A DNA stretch of 5,522 nt, taken from contig CAAHDP010000195.1 in the NCBI GenBank assembly GCA_900770515.1, positions 1 to 5,522 on the forward strand, in the 5' to 3' direction. Positions 1-5,063 of this stretch are shown here, piece by piece. A model generated the notes under the pieces. It saw only the letters and a program-made list of their open reading frames with translations, had not been told where the DNA came from and did no database searches. Source of the DNA: an uncultured Prevotella sp. Its GTDB lineage: Bacteria; Bacteroidota; Bacteroidia; Bacteroidales; Bacteroidaceae. The number at the start of each line of letters is the position of its first letter. Position 1 is the stretch's first letter. A program made the position numbers and the translations under genes.

Positions 1-15
1 GCCCTTTTTGGGCTG

Positions 16-46
16 CAAAATTACGCATATTTTCTGAAATAACCAA
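16..46 (-). promoter_or_regulatory. Possible divergent minus-strand promoter at the left edge
   Basis: Read on the minus strand, positions 23 to 16 spell TAATTTTG, a match to the Bacteroidota -7 box TAnnTTTG. A TTG lies at 46 to 44, 20 bases upstream, in the place of the -33 element. If real, it would start a transcript near position 9 heading left out of the window, making this the start of a divergent intergenic region shared with efp. The -33 match is minimal and the region is AT-rich, so a chance match is quite possible. Confidence 0.3.
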
Positions 47-95
47 GAAAACTACCAAATTTAGCTTAAATATTTATGTTTTTTTCGATTTTCCC

Positions 96-126
96 TTTGT
101 TTTTTCATGTTTTTGCCGTAACTTTG
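96..126 (+). promoter_or_regulatory. Bacteroidota-type promoter of efp
   Basis: TTTG at 96-99 and TAACTTTG at 119-126 match the -33 and -7 elements of the primary Bacteroidota sigma factor (TTTG, about 19 bp, TAnnTTTG). The spacing is 19 bases. Transcription should start near 132-134, leaving a leader of about 40 bases before the efp ATG. The leader is A-rich and has no Shine-Dalgarno sequence, as usual for this phylum. The T-rich, AT-rich stretch upstream (about 55-95) could help promoter strength. No other candidate promoter is seen before the next two genes. Confidence 0.8.
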
Positions 127-134
127 CACCCGAA

Positions 135-160
135 TTGAAGATTATTATAATAACATTCAA
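135..160. repeat. 26-base near-palindrome in the efp leader
   Basis: Immediately after the expected transcription start, TTGAA (135-139) and TTCAA (156-160) flank a perfect 12-base palindrome, TTATTATAATAA (142-153), with unmatched GA and CA between. The whole block is symmetric about 147/148. It is almost all A/T, so as RNA it would be a weak hairpin; as DNA it could be an operator for a dimeric regulator. AT-rich leaders produce such symmetry by chance, so no function is claimed. Confidence 0.4.
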
Positions 161-172
161 GATAAACAAGAA

Positions 173-739
173 ATGATTAATTCACAGGAAATTAAGATTG
201 GAACTTGCATCCGCATGGATGGCAAAGTATGGGTTTGCATCGACTTTCAGCACAGAAAGCCAGGTAAAGGTAACACTGTAATGAACACTAAATTGAAGAA
301 TGTTGCCGATGGTCGCGTGTTGGAGCGTACATTCCAGGTAGGTTTCAAATTGGAGGATGTTCGCGTTGAGCGCCGCCCTTATCAGTACCTCTATGAGGAC
401 GCTACTGGTTGCATCTTCATGAACCAGGAGACCTTCGAGCAGGTGCCTATCGCTAAGGAGAACGTTACTGGCGGTCAGTACATGAAGGAGGGTGACGTTG
501 TTGAGGTGGTTACTGATACAACTGATGGTACTATCCTCTTGGCCGAGATGCCAGCGAAGACTACTTTGAAGATTACTCACTCTGAGCCAGGTGTAAAGGG
601 CAACACTGCTACCAACGCTACTAAGCCAGCTACTCTCGAGACTGGTGCTGAGGTTCGTGTTCCTCTGTTCGTTAACGAGGGCGAGACTATCCAGGTTGAC
701 ACCCGCGATGGCAGCTACCTCGGTCGTGTAAGCGAGTAA
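173..739 (+). CDS. efp: Elongation factor P
   Basis: EF-P binds between the P and E sites of the ribosome and promotes peptide bond formation when consecutive prolines stall translation. The 188-residue product has the normal three-domain length. Domain I (about 1-65) is the KOW-like N-terminal domain, with the loop KPGKGNT at 29-35 that reaches the peptidyl-transferase centre. Its tip residue is Lys32, equivalent to Lys34 of E. coli. Domain II (about 66-128) is OB-like and contains RRPYQYLY and FMNQETFEQ. Domain III carries the family signature, with KPATLETGAEVRVPLF, then GETIQVDTRDGSYLGR close to the end. The ATG at 173 gives the start typical of Bacteroidota EF-P (MINSQEIKIGTCIR). No lysine-modifying enzyme (EpmA/EpmB type) or arginine rhamnosyltransferase (EarP) is in the window, so the modification state is unknown. 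It has its own promoter. The next gene starts 63 bases downstream with no clear terminator between them. Confidence 0.97.
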   Translation: MINSQEIKIGTCIRMDGKVWVCIDFQHRKPGKGNTVMNTKLKNVADGRVLERTFQVGFKLEDVRVERRPYQYLYEDATGCIFMNQETFEQVPIAKENVTGGQYMKEGDVVEVVTDTTDGTILLAEMPAKTTLKITHSEPGVKGNTATNATKPATLETGAEVRVPLFVNEGETIQVDTRDGSYLGRVSE

Positions 740-802
740 TCCGTTTTTCAACAAGAACATTACGCTCTTATTGAGTAAAACTAACCCTTAATAGTAAGAA
801 TA

Positions 803-1861
803 ATGAGATATTCCATCATAGTACCAGTTTTCAACCGTCCCGACGAAGTGGACGAACTTTTAGAGAGCCTTACCCATCAAACGGAAAAGGACTTCGAGGT
901 GGTCATCGTAGAGGATGGCTCGCAGACTCCTTGCGAGGAAGTGTGCAAGCGATACGAGCACTTGATGGATATACATTATTACTATAAGGAGAACTCTGGT
1001 CCGGGCCAGAGTCGCAACTATGGTGCCGAGCGTGCCAAGGGCGAGTATCTGCTGATACTCGATAGCGACGTGGTCTTGCCAGAAGGTTATCTGAAGGCTG
1101 TAAGTGATGAGCTGAGCCGCAAGCCTGCCGATGCATTCGGCGGACCTGACAAGGCACACTCATCATTTACAGACACTCAGAAAGCCATTTCTTATTCCAT
1201 GACTTCTTTCTTCACCACCGGTGGTATCCGTGGCGGAAAGAAGAAGATGGATAAGTTCTACCCTCGTTCATTCAACATGGGCATCCGCAGGGATGTTTAT
1301 CTCAAGTTGAATGGCTTTTCCAACATGCGTTTCGGTGAGGACATCGATTTCTCTATCCGTATCTTCAAGGCAGGCTGCCGTTGCCGTCTGTTTCCTGAGG
1401 CATGGGTATGGCACAAGCGCCGCACCGACTTCCGCAAGTTCTGGCGACAGGTCTATAACAGTGGCATCGCCCGCATCAACCTTTATAAGAAATATCCCGA
1501 GAGTCTCAAGCTCGTGCATCTCTTGCCGATGGTCTTTACCATGGGCGTGATAGGTACGTTCCTGCTGCTCTTCTTCGGATTCCTCCCTTACATGCTGGGC
1601 ACCGTACACGTATTCCCTATCCTGGGCAATGCGATGGCAGCATTGGGCTGCATCGGTCTGTTCTGCATCATTCTCTACACCATTGCGCTGTTCATCGACA
1701 GCAGCAAGGAGAACCACAGCATCAAGATTGGCTTGCTGAGCATCCGTGCCGCCTTCACCCAACTCATGGGATATGGCTGCGGATTTCTCTCGGCTTGGTG
1801 GAAGAGATGCGTGCTGGGACAAAGCGAATTCAGCGCATACAACAAGACATTCTATAAATAA
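803..1861 (+). CDS. Membrane-anchored family 2 glycosyltransferase
   Basis: This 352-residue protein is an inverting GT-A glycosyltransferase that would transfer a sugar from a nucleotide-sugar donor. Visible motifs are the N-terminal strand YSIIVPVFNRP (3-13), VEDGS (36-40), NSGPGQSRNYGAERAKG (64-80), the metal-binding DxD as LILDSD (84-89), and GED at 178-180, which supplies the likely catalytic acid region. FRKFWRQVYNSGIAR (210-224) resembles the region after the catalytic domain in ExoA-like exopolysaccharide transferases. The C-terminus has two hydrophobic segments, about 238-265 and 271-298, and a weaker one near 310-333. The catalytic domain therefore probably sits on the cytoplasmic face of the inner membrane. 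Acceptor and sugar cannot be read from sequence; a polyprenyl-linked or lipid acceptor is a guess. There is no wzx, wzy or other glycan cluster around it. Its stop is 6 bases before the radC start, so the two are probably co-transcribed. No promoter box is visible at 740-802. Confidence 0.88.
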   Translation: MRYSIIVPVFNRPDEVDELLESLTHQTEKDFEVVIVEDGSQTPCEEVCKRYEHLMDIHYYYKENSGPGQSRNYGAERAKGEYLLILDSDVVLPEGYLKAVSDELSRKPADAFGGPDKAHSSFTDTQKAISYSMTSFFTTGGIRGGKKKMDKFYPRSFNMGIRRDVYLKLNGFSNMRFGEDIDFSIRIFKAGCRCRLFPEAWVWHKRRTDFRKFWRQVYNSGIARINLYKKYPESLKLVHLLPMVFTMGVIGTFLLLFFGFLPYMLGTVHVFPILGNAMAALGCIGLFCIILYTIALFIDSSKENHSIKIGLLSIRAAFTQLMGYGCGFLSAWWKRCVLGQSEFSAYNKTFYK

Positions 1862-1867
1862 TTCATT

Positions 1868-2557
1868 ATGAGTGAGAAGCTTTCTATTTCGCAATGGGCA
1901 GAGGAAGACAAGCCTCGTGAAAAACTGGAGCGACTGGGAGCATCAGCACTATCCAATGCCGAACTGCTAGCCATACTGATCGGTTCCGGCTCTCAGGACG
2001 AGAGCGCCGTAGACCTGATGAAACATATCATGAGCGATTGCGACAACAATCTCAATTCGCTCGGTAAGATGACCATCAAGGAACTCACCCGCTACAAGGG
2101 AATGGGTCCCGCCAAGGCCATCACCATCCTTGCTGCCTGTGAACTGGGGAAGCGTCGTGCCCTCGACAAGTTGGGCAACCGCCCCGATTTAGGTTCTTCC
2201 CTTGCCATCTACAACTACATGCTCCCCAAGATGCAGGACCTCGACACAGAGGAAGCATGGGTTCTCATGATGAACCAGAACTTCAAACTCATCAAGGCAA
2301 GTTGTCTCTCGCATGGCGGCATCACGGAAACCGCCGTCGACATCCGCCTGCTCATCAAGGAAGCCGTACTCAACAATGCCACCATCATCGCCTTTTGTCA
2401 CAATCACCCCAGTCATAGTCCGCTGCCCAGCAAGGCAGACGACCAGCTCACCCTGCAGATACAGAAGGCATGCGAAATCATGCGTCTCTTTTTCATGGAC
2501 CATGTCATCATCACCGATGGCAGTTTCTATTCCTATCACGACAAGGGAAAGTTGTAA
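1868..2557 (+). CDS. radC: RadC family JAB/MPN-domain protein
   Basis: The product is a full-length 229-residue RadC homologue. The N-terminal part (about 8-97) begins ISQWAEEDKPREKLERLGASALSNAELLAILIGSG, typical of the family, and includes a helix-hairpin-helix-like segment YKGMGPAKAITILAACELGKR (76-96). The C-terminal MPN domain (about 107-229) has the JAMM zinc motif HxH-x7-S-x2-D: His178, His180, Ser188 and Asp191, with Glu128 or Glu129 as the likely upstream acid. The family was named for a supposed DNA repair role that later work on E. coli did not support; its biochemical function remains unsettled. One departure is HPSH at 180-183 where most members have HPSG. The ATG at 1868 gives the conserved N-terminus. 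The gene follows the glycosyltransferase by 6 bases, so it is probably translated from the same message. Confidence 0.93.
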   Translation: MSEKLSISQWAEEDKPREKLERLGASALSNAELLAILIGSGSQDESAVDLMKHIMSDCDNNLNSLGKMTIKELTRYKGMGPAKAITILAACELGKRRALDKLGNRPDLGSSLAIYNYMLPKMQDLDTEEAWVLMMNQNFKLIKASCLSHGGITETAVDIRLLIKEAVLNNATIIAFCHNHPSHSPLPSKADDQLTLQIQKACEIMRLFFMDHVIITDGSFYSYHDKGKL

Positions 2558-2564
2558 ATCCAGG

Positions 2565-2600
2565 TATTTTTCATGTCTTTGTGCGCAAACAGGAAAAATA
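2565..2600 (+). terminator. Weak AT-rich hairpin after radC
   Basis: TATTTTTC at 2565-2572 is perfectly complementary to GAAAAATA at 2593-2600. Inside it, TTTG (2578-2581) pairs with CAAA (2586-2589) around a TGCG loop. The interruption is asymmetric (5 and 3 bases). It starts 7 bases after the radC stop and precedes the next promoter, which suits an end-of-transcript structure. However, the stem is A/T-rich and is not followed by a run of T, so it is not a textbook intrinsic terminator. Confidence 0.35.
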
Positions 2601-2613
2601 ATTCTCCATTTAT

Positions 2614-2644
2614 TTTGCATTGTCTATAATTATTGTTACCTTTG
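2614..2644 (+). promoter_or_regulatory. Bacteroidota-type promoter of the DUF59 gene
   Basis: TTTG at 2614-2617 and TACCTTTG at 2637-2644 match the -33/-7 consensus with 19 bases between, the same spacing as the efp promoter. The start point should be near 2650-2652, giving a very short leader of about 10-13 bases before the ATG at 2663. This separates the DUF59-lpxH pair from the efp-GT-radC group. Confidence 0.78.
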
Positions 2645-2656
2645 CAGAAAACAATA
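2631..2656. repeat. Inverted repeat spanning the -7 box and start point
   Basis: TATTGTT (2631-2637) and AACAATA (2650-2656) are perfect 7-base inverted repeats with a 12-base spacer. They enclose the -7 box of the DUF59 promoter and the expected transcription start. Such a placement would suit an operator bound by a repressor. Only the symmetry is seen; no regulator is known or encoded nearby. Confidence 0.35.
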
Positions 2657-2662
2657 TAAATT

Positions 2663-2983
2663 ATGACACAAGAAGAAAAGACAAAGATAGAAGAAAGAAT
2701 CGTTGATGTTCTCAAAACCGTTTACGACCCTGAGATTCCCGTGAACATCTGGGACCTGGGCATGATTTACAAGATTGACGTGAAGGACGATGCCACCGTA
2801 GAGCTGGATATGACCTTCACAGCCCCATCGTGCCCTGCTGCCGACTTCATCCTGGAAGATGTACGTAGCAAGGTAGATAGCGTAGAAGGCGTGAAATCAG
2901 CCAATGTAAACCTCGTATTCGAACCAGCCTGGGACCAGAGCATGATGAGCGAGGAAGCTCGCGTAGAACTCGGCTTTGAATAA
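2663..2983 (+). CDS. MIP18/DUF59 family metal-sulfur cluster assembly protein
   Basis: The product is 106 residues, the usual length for a stand-alone DUF59 domain. Family hallmarks are DPEIPVNIWDLGMIY (22-36), TFTAPSCPAADF (51-62) with the conserved Cys57, a VEGVKSANVNLVFEP segment (74-88), and Trp90 in PAWD. Members such as SufT, the Fe-S scaffold-like bacterial proteins and eukaryotic MIP18/CIA2 help mature or deliver iron-sulfur clusters; PaaD of phenylacetate degradation is a related subgroup. The phenylacetate genes are absent here, so a general Fe-S role is the better reading. The suf genes are not in the window either. It has its own promoter and is followed after 61 bases by lpxH on the same strand, with a hairpin and repeat between them. 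The protein is acidic and has no signal peptide, so it should be cytoplasmic. Confidence 0.9.
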   Translation: MTQEEKTKIEERIVDVLKTVYDPEIPVNIWDLGMIYKIDVKDDATVELDMTFTAPSCPAADFILEDVRSKVDSVEGVKSANVNLVFEPAWDQSMMSEEARVELGFE

Positions 2984-2994
2984 AGACAAAGCCG
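2971..2994 (+). terminator. Hairpin straddling the DUF59 stop codon
   Basis: CGGCTTTG (2971-2978) is perfectly complementary to CAAAGCCG (2987-2994), with an 8-base loop that contains the TAA stop (2981-2983). The stem has four G/C pairs and is followed by a pyrimidine-rich stretch rather than a T run. It may act as a partial terminator or 3' protecting structure between DUF59 and lpxH, lowering lpxH read-through. Because half of it is coding, it could also be a by-product of the protein end. Confidence 0.4.
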
Positions 2995-2999
2995 TTGAA

Positions 3000-3027
3000 T
3001 TCTTCACTCTTCATTCTTCACTCTTCA
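3000..3027 (+). repeat. Tandem heptamer array, YTCTTCA x4, upstream of lpxH
   Basis: Four contiguous 7-base units alternate TTCTTCA (3000-3006, 3014-3020) and CTCTTCA (3007-3013, 3021-3027). This equals two perfect copies of a 14-base unit. It ends 17 bases before the lpxH ATG, so it lies in the lpxH leader or in the DUF59-lpxH spacer. No promoter boxes are visible in this spacer. The pyrimidine-rich sequence is not a ribosome binding site. The unit resembles the CTATTAA unit found after lpxH. Confidence 0.85.
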
Positions 3028-3044
3028 CTTAAAAAGAATCGCTT

Positions 3045-3809
3045 ATGAAAAATGTATATTTCCTCTCTGATGCGCATCTTGGCTCATTAGCCATTCCGCA
3101 TGCCCGCATGCAGGAGCGCCGCCTCGTCCGCTTTCTCGACAGCATCAAGAACAAGGCTGCAGCCATCTATCTGCTGGGCGACCTGTTTGATTTCTGGAAC
3201 GAATACAAGAATGTTGTTCCAAAAGGATACACCCGCTTCCTGGGAAAAATCTCTGAGTTGACTGATATGGGAGTGGAAGTACATTTCTTCACCGGAAACC
3301 ACGACTTATGGACGTATGGCTACCTGGAAGAAGAGTGTGGCATGATAGTGCACCACAAACCGCAGACCGTTGAAATCTACGACAAGATTTTCTTCCTTGC
3401 CCATGGTGACGGACTGGGCGACCCCGACAAGAAATTCAAGTTTCTGAAGGCAATGTTCCACAACCGCACCTGTCAGCGCCTCTTGAATGCCATCCATCCC
3501 CGCTGGGGATTGGCTTTGGGACTGAATTGGGCGAAGCATAGCCGCTTGAAGCGTGCCGATGGCAAGGAGGAGCCTTACATGGGCGAAAAGAAGGAATTCC
3601 TGGTCCGCTTTGCCAAGCAGTACATGCAGGGACACAAGGATGTGGATTACTTTATGTTCGGCCATCGCCACATCGAACTGGATCTGATGCTGAGCAAGAA
3701 GACCCGCCTGATGATTCTGGGCGACTGGATATGGCAGTTCACCTATGCCGTATTCGATGGCGAACACATGTTTATGGAAGAATATGTGGAGGGCGAAAGC
3801 CAACCATAA
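3045..3809 (+). CDS. lpxH: UDP-2,3-diacylglucosamine diphosphatase (LpxH-type)
   Basis: This is a 254-residue calcineurin-like metallophosphoesterase. The metal ligands fall in order: SDAHLG (8-13; Asp9, His11), GDLFDFW (45-51; Asp46), GNHDLW (84-89; Asn85, His86), HGDG (120-123; His120) and GHRH (206-209; His207, His209). LpxH hydrolyses UDP-2,3-diacylglucosamine to lipid X and UMP, the fourth step of lipid A synthesis, at the inner face of the inner membrane. The central insert (about 128-185), with conserved-looking basic and aromatic residues, fits the helical cap that binds acyl chains. GNHD replaces the GNRD of E. coli LpxH, so orthology rests on overall layout; a related phosphoesterase is possible. 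The ATG at 3045 directly precedes the first strand. It is probably transcribed with the DUF59 gene. It converges with the sugar kinase across a repeat-filled spacer. Confidence 0.85.
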   Translation: MKNVYFLSDAHLGSLAIPHARMQERRLVRFLDSIKNKAAAIYLLGDLFDFWNEYKNVVPKGYTRFLGKISELTDMGVEVHFFTGNHDLWTYGYLEEECGMIVHHKPQTVEIYDKIFFLAHGDGLGDPDKKFKFLKAMFHNRTCQRLLNAIHPRWGLALGLNWAKHSRLKRADGKEEPYMGEKKEFLVRFAKQYMQGHKDVDYFMFGHRHIELDLMLSKKTRLMILGDWIWQFTYAVFDGEHMFMEEYVEGESQP

Positions 3810-3815
3810 GTATAA

Positions 3816-3843
3816 TTTATAGTTGATAGTTAATAGTTTATAG
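3816..3843 (-). repeat. Heptamer array (CTATNAA x4), left arm of inverted repeat
   Basis: Four contiguous 7-base units, TTTATAG, TTGATAG, TTAATAG and TTTATAG on the plus strand, begin 6 bases after the lpxH stop. On the minus strand they read CTATNAA, so this array is opposed to the longer one at 3870-3918. Positions 3823-3843 pair perfectly over 21 bases with 3898-3918. Confidence 0.88.
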
Positions 3844-3869
3844 GGCAATCTTGCTTAAAGCGGTTCCTG

Positions 3870-3918
3870 CTATAAACTATTAACTATAAACTATTAACTA
3901 TAAACTATTAACTATCAA
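3870..3918 (+). repeat. Heptamer array (CTATNAA x7), right arm of inverted repeat
   Basis: Seven contiguous 7-base units alternate CTATAAA and CTATTAA three times, then end in CTATCAA (3912-3918). The array is thus three perfect copies of a 14-base unit plus a variant heptamer. It stops 8 bases short of the kinase stop codon. With the opposed array at 3816-3843 it fills the spacer between two convergent genes, leaving a unique 26-base centre (3844-3869). It could fold into a long A/U-rich hairpin in either transcript and so act as a bidirectional terminator, although the stems lack G/C pairs. Confidence 0.9.
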
Positions 3919-3926
3919 CAAAGCTT

Positions 3927-4973
3927 TTATCTCTGAATGCGTCCACCCGAAGAAGTCATGTTATTGATAATTTCTTCTTCACTTACCAAGTTCTGGTCAC
4001 CAGGTATCGTATTCTTGATGGCACTAGCCGAGAGCGAGAAGTCCAGGCAATACTGATTCTTATCACCCCACTTCTGATGTGCATGAATATAGGCTGCTAC
4101 GAAAGCATCGCCTACCCCCATCGGATCCACTATCGGCTCTATATCGTATATTCTTGTTGTATAGAGCTGGTCTTCCACTGTATCATAGAGCAGACCACTC
4201 AAGGTGTGATGACTGCTGGCTATCTGATTTCTCACCGCCATCACCATCTTCTTACACTTAGGGAAGAGATGGTGCATCTTGCGGAAATACGCCAGATAAG
4301 CCTCCTTATCAATCTCATAGTTCTCATCCAAAGCCTCAAAAGGAATGTGAGGCACACCACTGGCCACCTCCCACTCGTTCTGGTCACCAAAGATGATGTC
4401 GCTATACTGCATCATCTGGAAAAGCACATCGTGAGGTTCCAGGCCATATCCCCAGAGATTCTTGCGATAGTTGATATCGCAGGCAATGGTCAAGCCGTCG
4501 GCAACAGCCAGCTTGATGGCATCCATGGTAGATTCCATGGCATCACGGCTGATGGCACAGGTGATGCCCGAGCAATGGAATACGGCTGCATCTGCCAATA
4601 CCTGATTCCATTTCACCATGCCTCGCTTCAAGGTATAGAAAGAAGAATTCTTGCGGTCGTAGACCACGCGAGAATTGCGCATTGCCACAGCCTCCTCGAA
4701 ATAATAAGTTCCAAGACGGTCGCCACCACGCACCACATGAGAAACATTCAGACCATACTCTCTGAGGTGCATCAACGCAGCCTGTCCCATCTCGCCATAC
4801 GGCAAGCGAGTAACATACTCCACGTTATCGCCCAAATAAGCCAAAGAGATGGCCGCATTTGCCTCACTTCCACCATAATTGCCAAACATACGGTGTCCTT
4901 GGAATAAACGTTGGTAACCAGGCTTAGATATTCTAAGCAATATTTCTCCGAAAGTTACAATCTTTGTTTTCAT
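3927..4973 (-). CDS. kdgK: PfkB-family sugar kinase, 2-keto-3-deoxygluconate kinase-like
   Basis: From the ATG at 4973 the product is 348 residues and begins MKTKIVTFGEILLR, the normal start of KDG kinases; an adjacent ATG at 4976 is equally possible. An in-frame ATG at 5036 would add 21 residues, but it lies inside the ackA terminator stem and is rejected. Motifs are GGSEANAAISLAYLG (34-48), the substrate-side VRGGDRLGTYYFE (81-93), DINYRKNLW (166-174) and the ATP/anion-hole block DPMGVGDAF (283-291) with catalytic Asp289. The C-terminus GDQNLVS...GGRIQR resembles Bacteroidales KDG kinases. Such enzymes phosphorylate 2-keto-3-deoxygluconate to KDPG in uronate and pectin breakdown, in the cytoplasm. 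GVGD instead of the usual GAGD or GGGD is unusual. No KDPG aldolase or uronate isomerase gene is adjacent, so another sugar (for example fructose or ribose) cannot be excluded. No promoter is evident in the short gap after ackA. Confidence 0.85.
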   Translation of the reverse strand: MKTKIVTFGEILLRISKPGYQRLFQGHRMFGNYGGSEANAAISLAYLGDNVEYVTRLPYGEMGQAALMHLREYGLNVSHVVRGGDRLGTYYFEEAVAMRNSRVVYDRKNSSFYTLKRGMVKWNQVLADAAVFHCSGITCAISRDAMESTMDAIKLAVADGLTIACDINYRKNLWGYGLEPHDVLFQMMQYSDIIFGDQNEWEVASGVPHIPFEALDENYEIDKEAYLAYFRKMHHLFPKCKKMVMAVRNQIASSHHTLSGLLYDTVEDQLYTTRIYDIEPIVDPMGVGDAFVAAYIHAHQKWGDKNQYCLDFSLSASAIKNTIPGDQNLVSEEEIINNMTSSGGRIQR

Positions 4974-4989
4974 CATTCTCAAAAATCTC

Positions 4990-5039
4990 AAAAAATTAAA
5001 AAGGTGAAGACCTATCACATTTGTTTTAGTCTTCACCTT
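4990..5039 (-). terminator. Intrinsic terminator of ackA
   Basis: On the minus strand, AAGGTGAAGAC (5039-5029) pairs perfectly with GTCTTCACCTT (5011-5001): 11 base pairs around a 17-base loop. The stem is followed by TTTTT, AA, TTTTTT (5002-4990). It lies 24 bases past the ackA stop and only about 14 bases before the start of the sugar kinase. The stem and T run fit a rho-independent terminator, and the orientation assigns it to ackA. It also rules out the upstream in-frame ATG of the kinase. Confidence 0.88.
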
Positions 5040-5063
5040 ATTACATTATATTTTTGTGCTGGA

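Noticed and set aside
1..13. Short GC hairpin GCCC-TTTTT-GGGC at the left edge as a terminator of an upstream gene
   Set aside because: The stem is only 4 base pairs, the T run is in the loop rather than after the stem, and what lies to the left is not visible.
182..760. 192-residue minus-strand open frame over efp
   Set aside because: It exists because efp uses a narrow codon set that leaves the antisense frame open; the product resembles no known family.
740..802. Separate promoter or terminator between efp and the glycosyltransferase
   Set aside because: I found no TAnnTTTG box and no stem followed by a T run in this 63-base gap.
1268..1894. 208-residue open frame on the minus strand across the glycosyltransferase end
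   Set aside because: It is antisense to a clear gene with conserved motifs, has no recognisable domain, and is a frame shadow.
3306..3848. 180-residue minus-strand open frame over lpxH starting in the repeat
   Set aside because: It is antisense to the metallophosphoesterase with all its metal motifs, and its first residues come from the heptamer array.
3816..3918. CRISPR array
   Set aside because: Units are 7 bases with no spacers between them, and no cas genes are present; this is a simple tandem array.
3816..3918. Insertion sequence or MITE defined by terminal inverted repeats
   Set aside because: There is no transposase and no target-site duplication that I can see, and the inverted arms are tandem heptamers rather than unique ends.
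4077..4907. 276-residue plus-strand open frame antisense to the sugar kinase
   Set aside because: It lies wholly within the kinase gene, has a His/Ile-rich composition expected of an antisense shadow, and has no domain or promoter.
4974..5036. N-terminal extension of the sugar kinase from the ATG at 5036
   Set aside because: The start codon falls inside the ackA terminator stem, the extra residues do not resemble KDG kinases, and the ATG pair at 4976/4973 gives the family's normal start.
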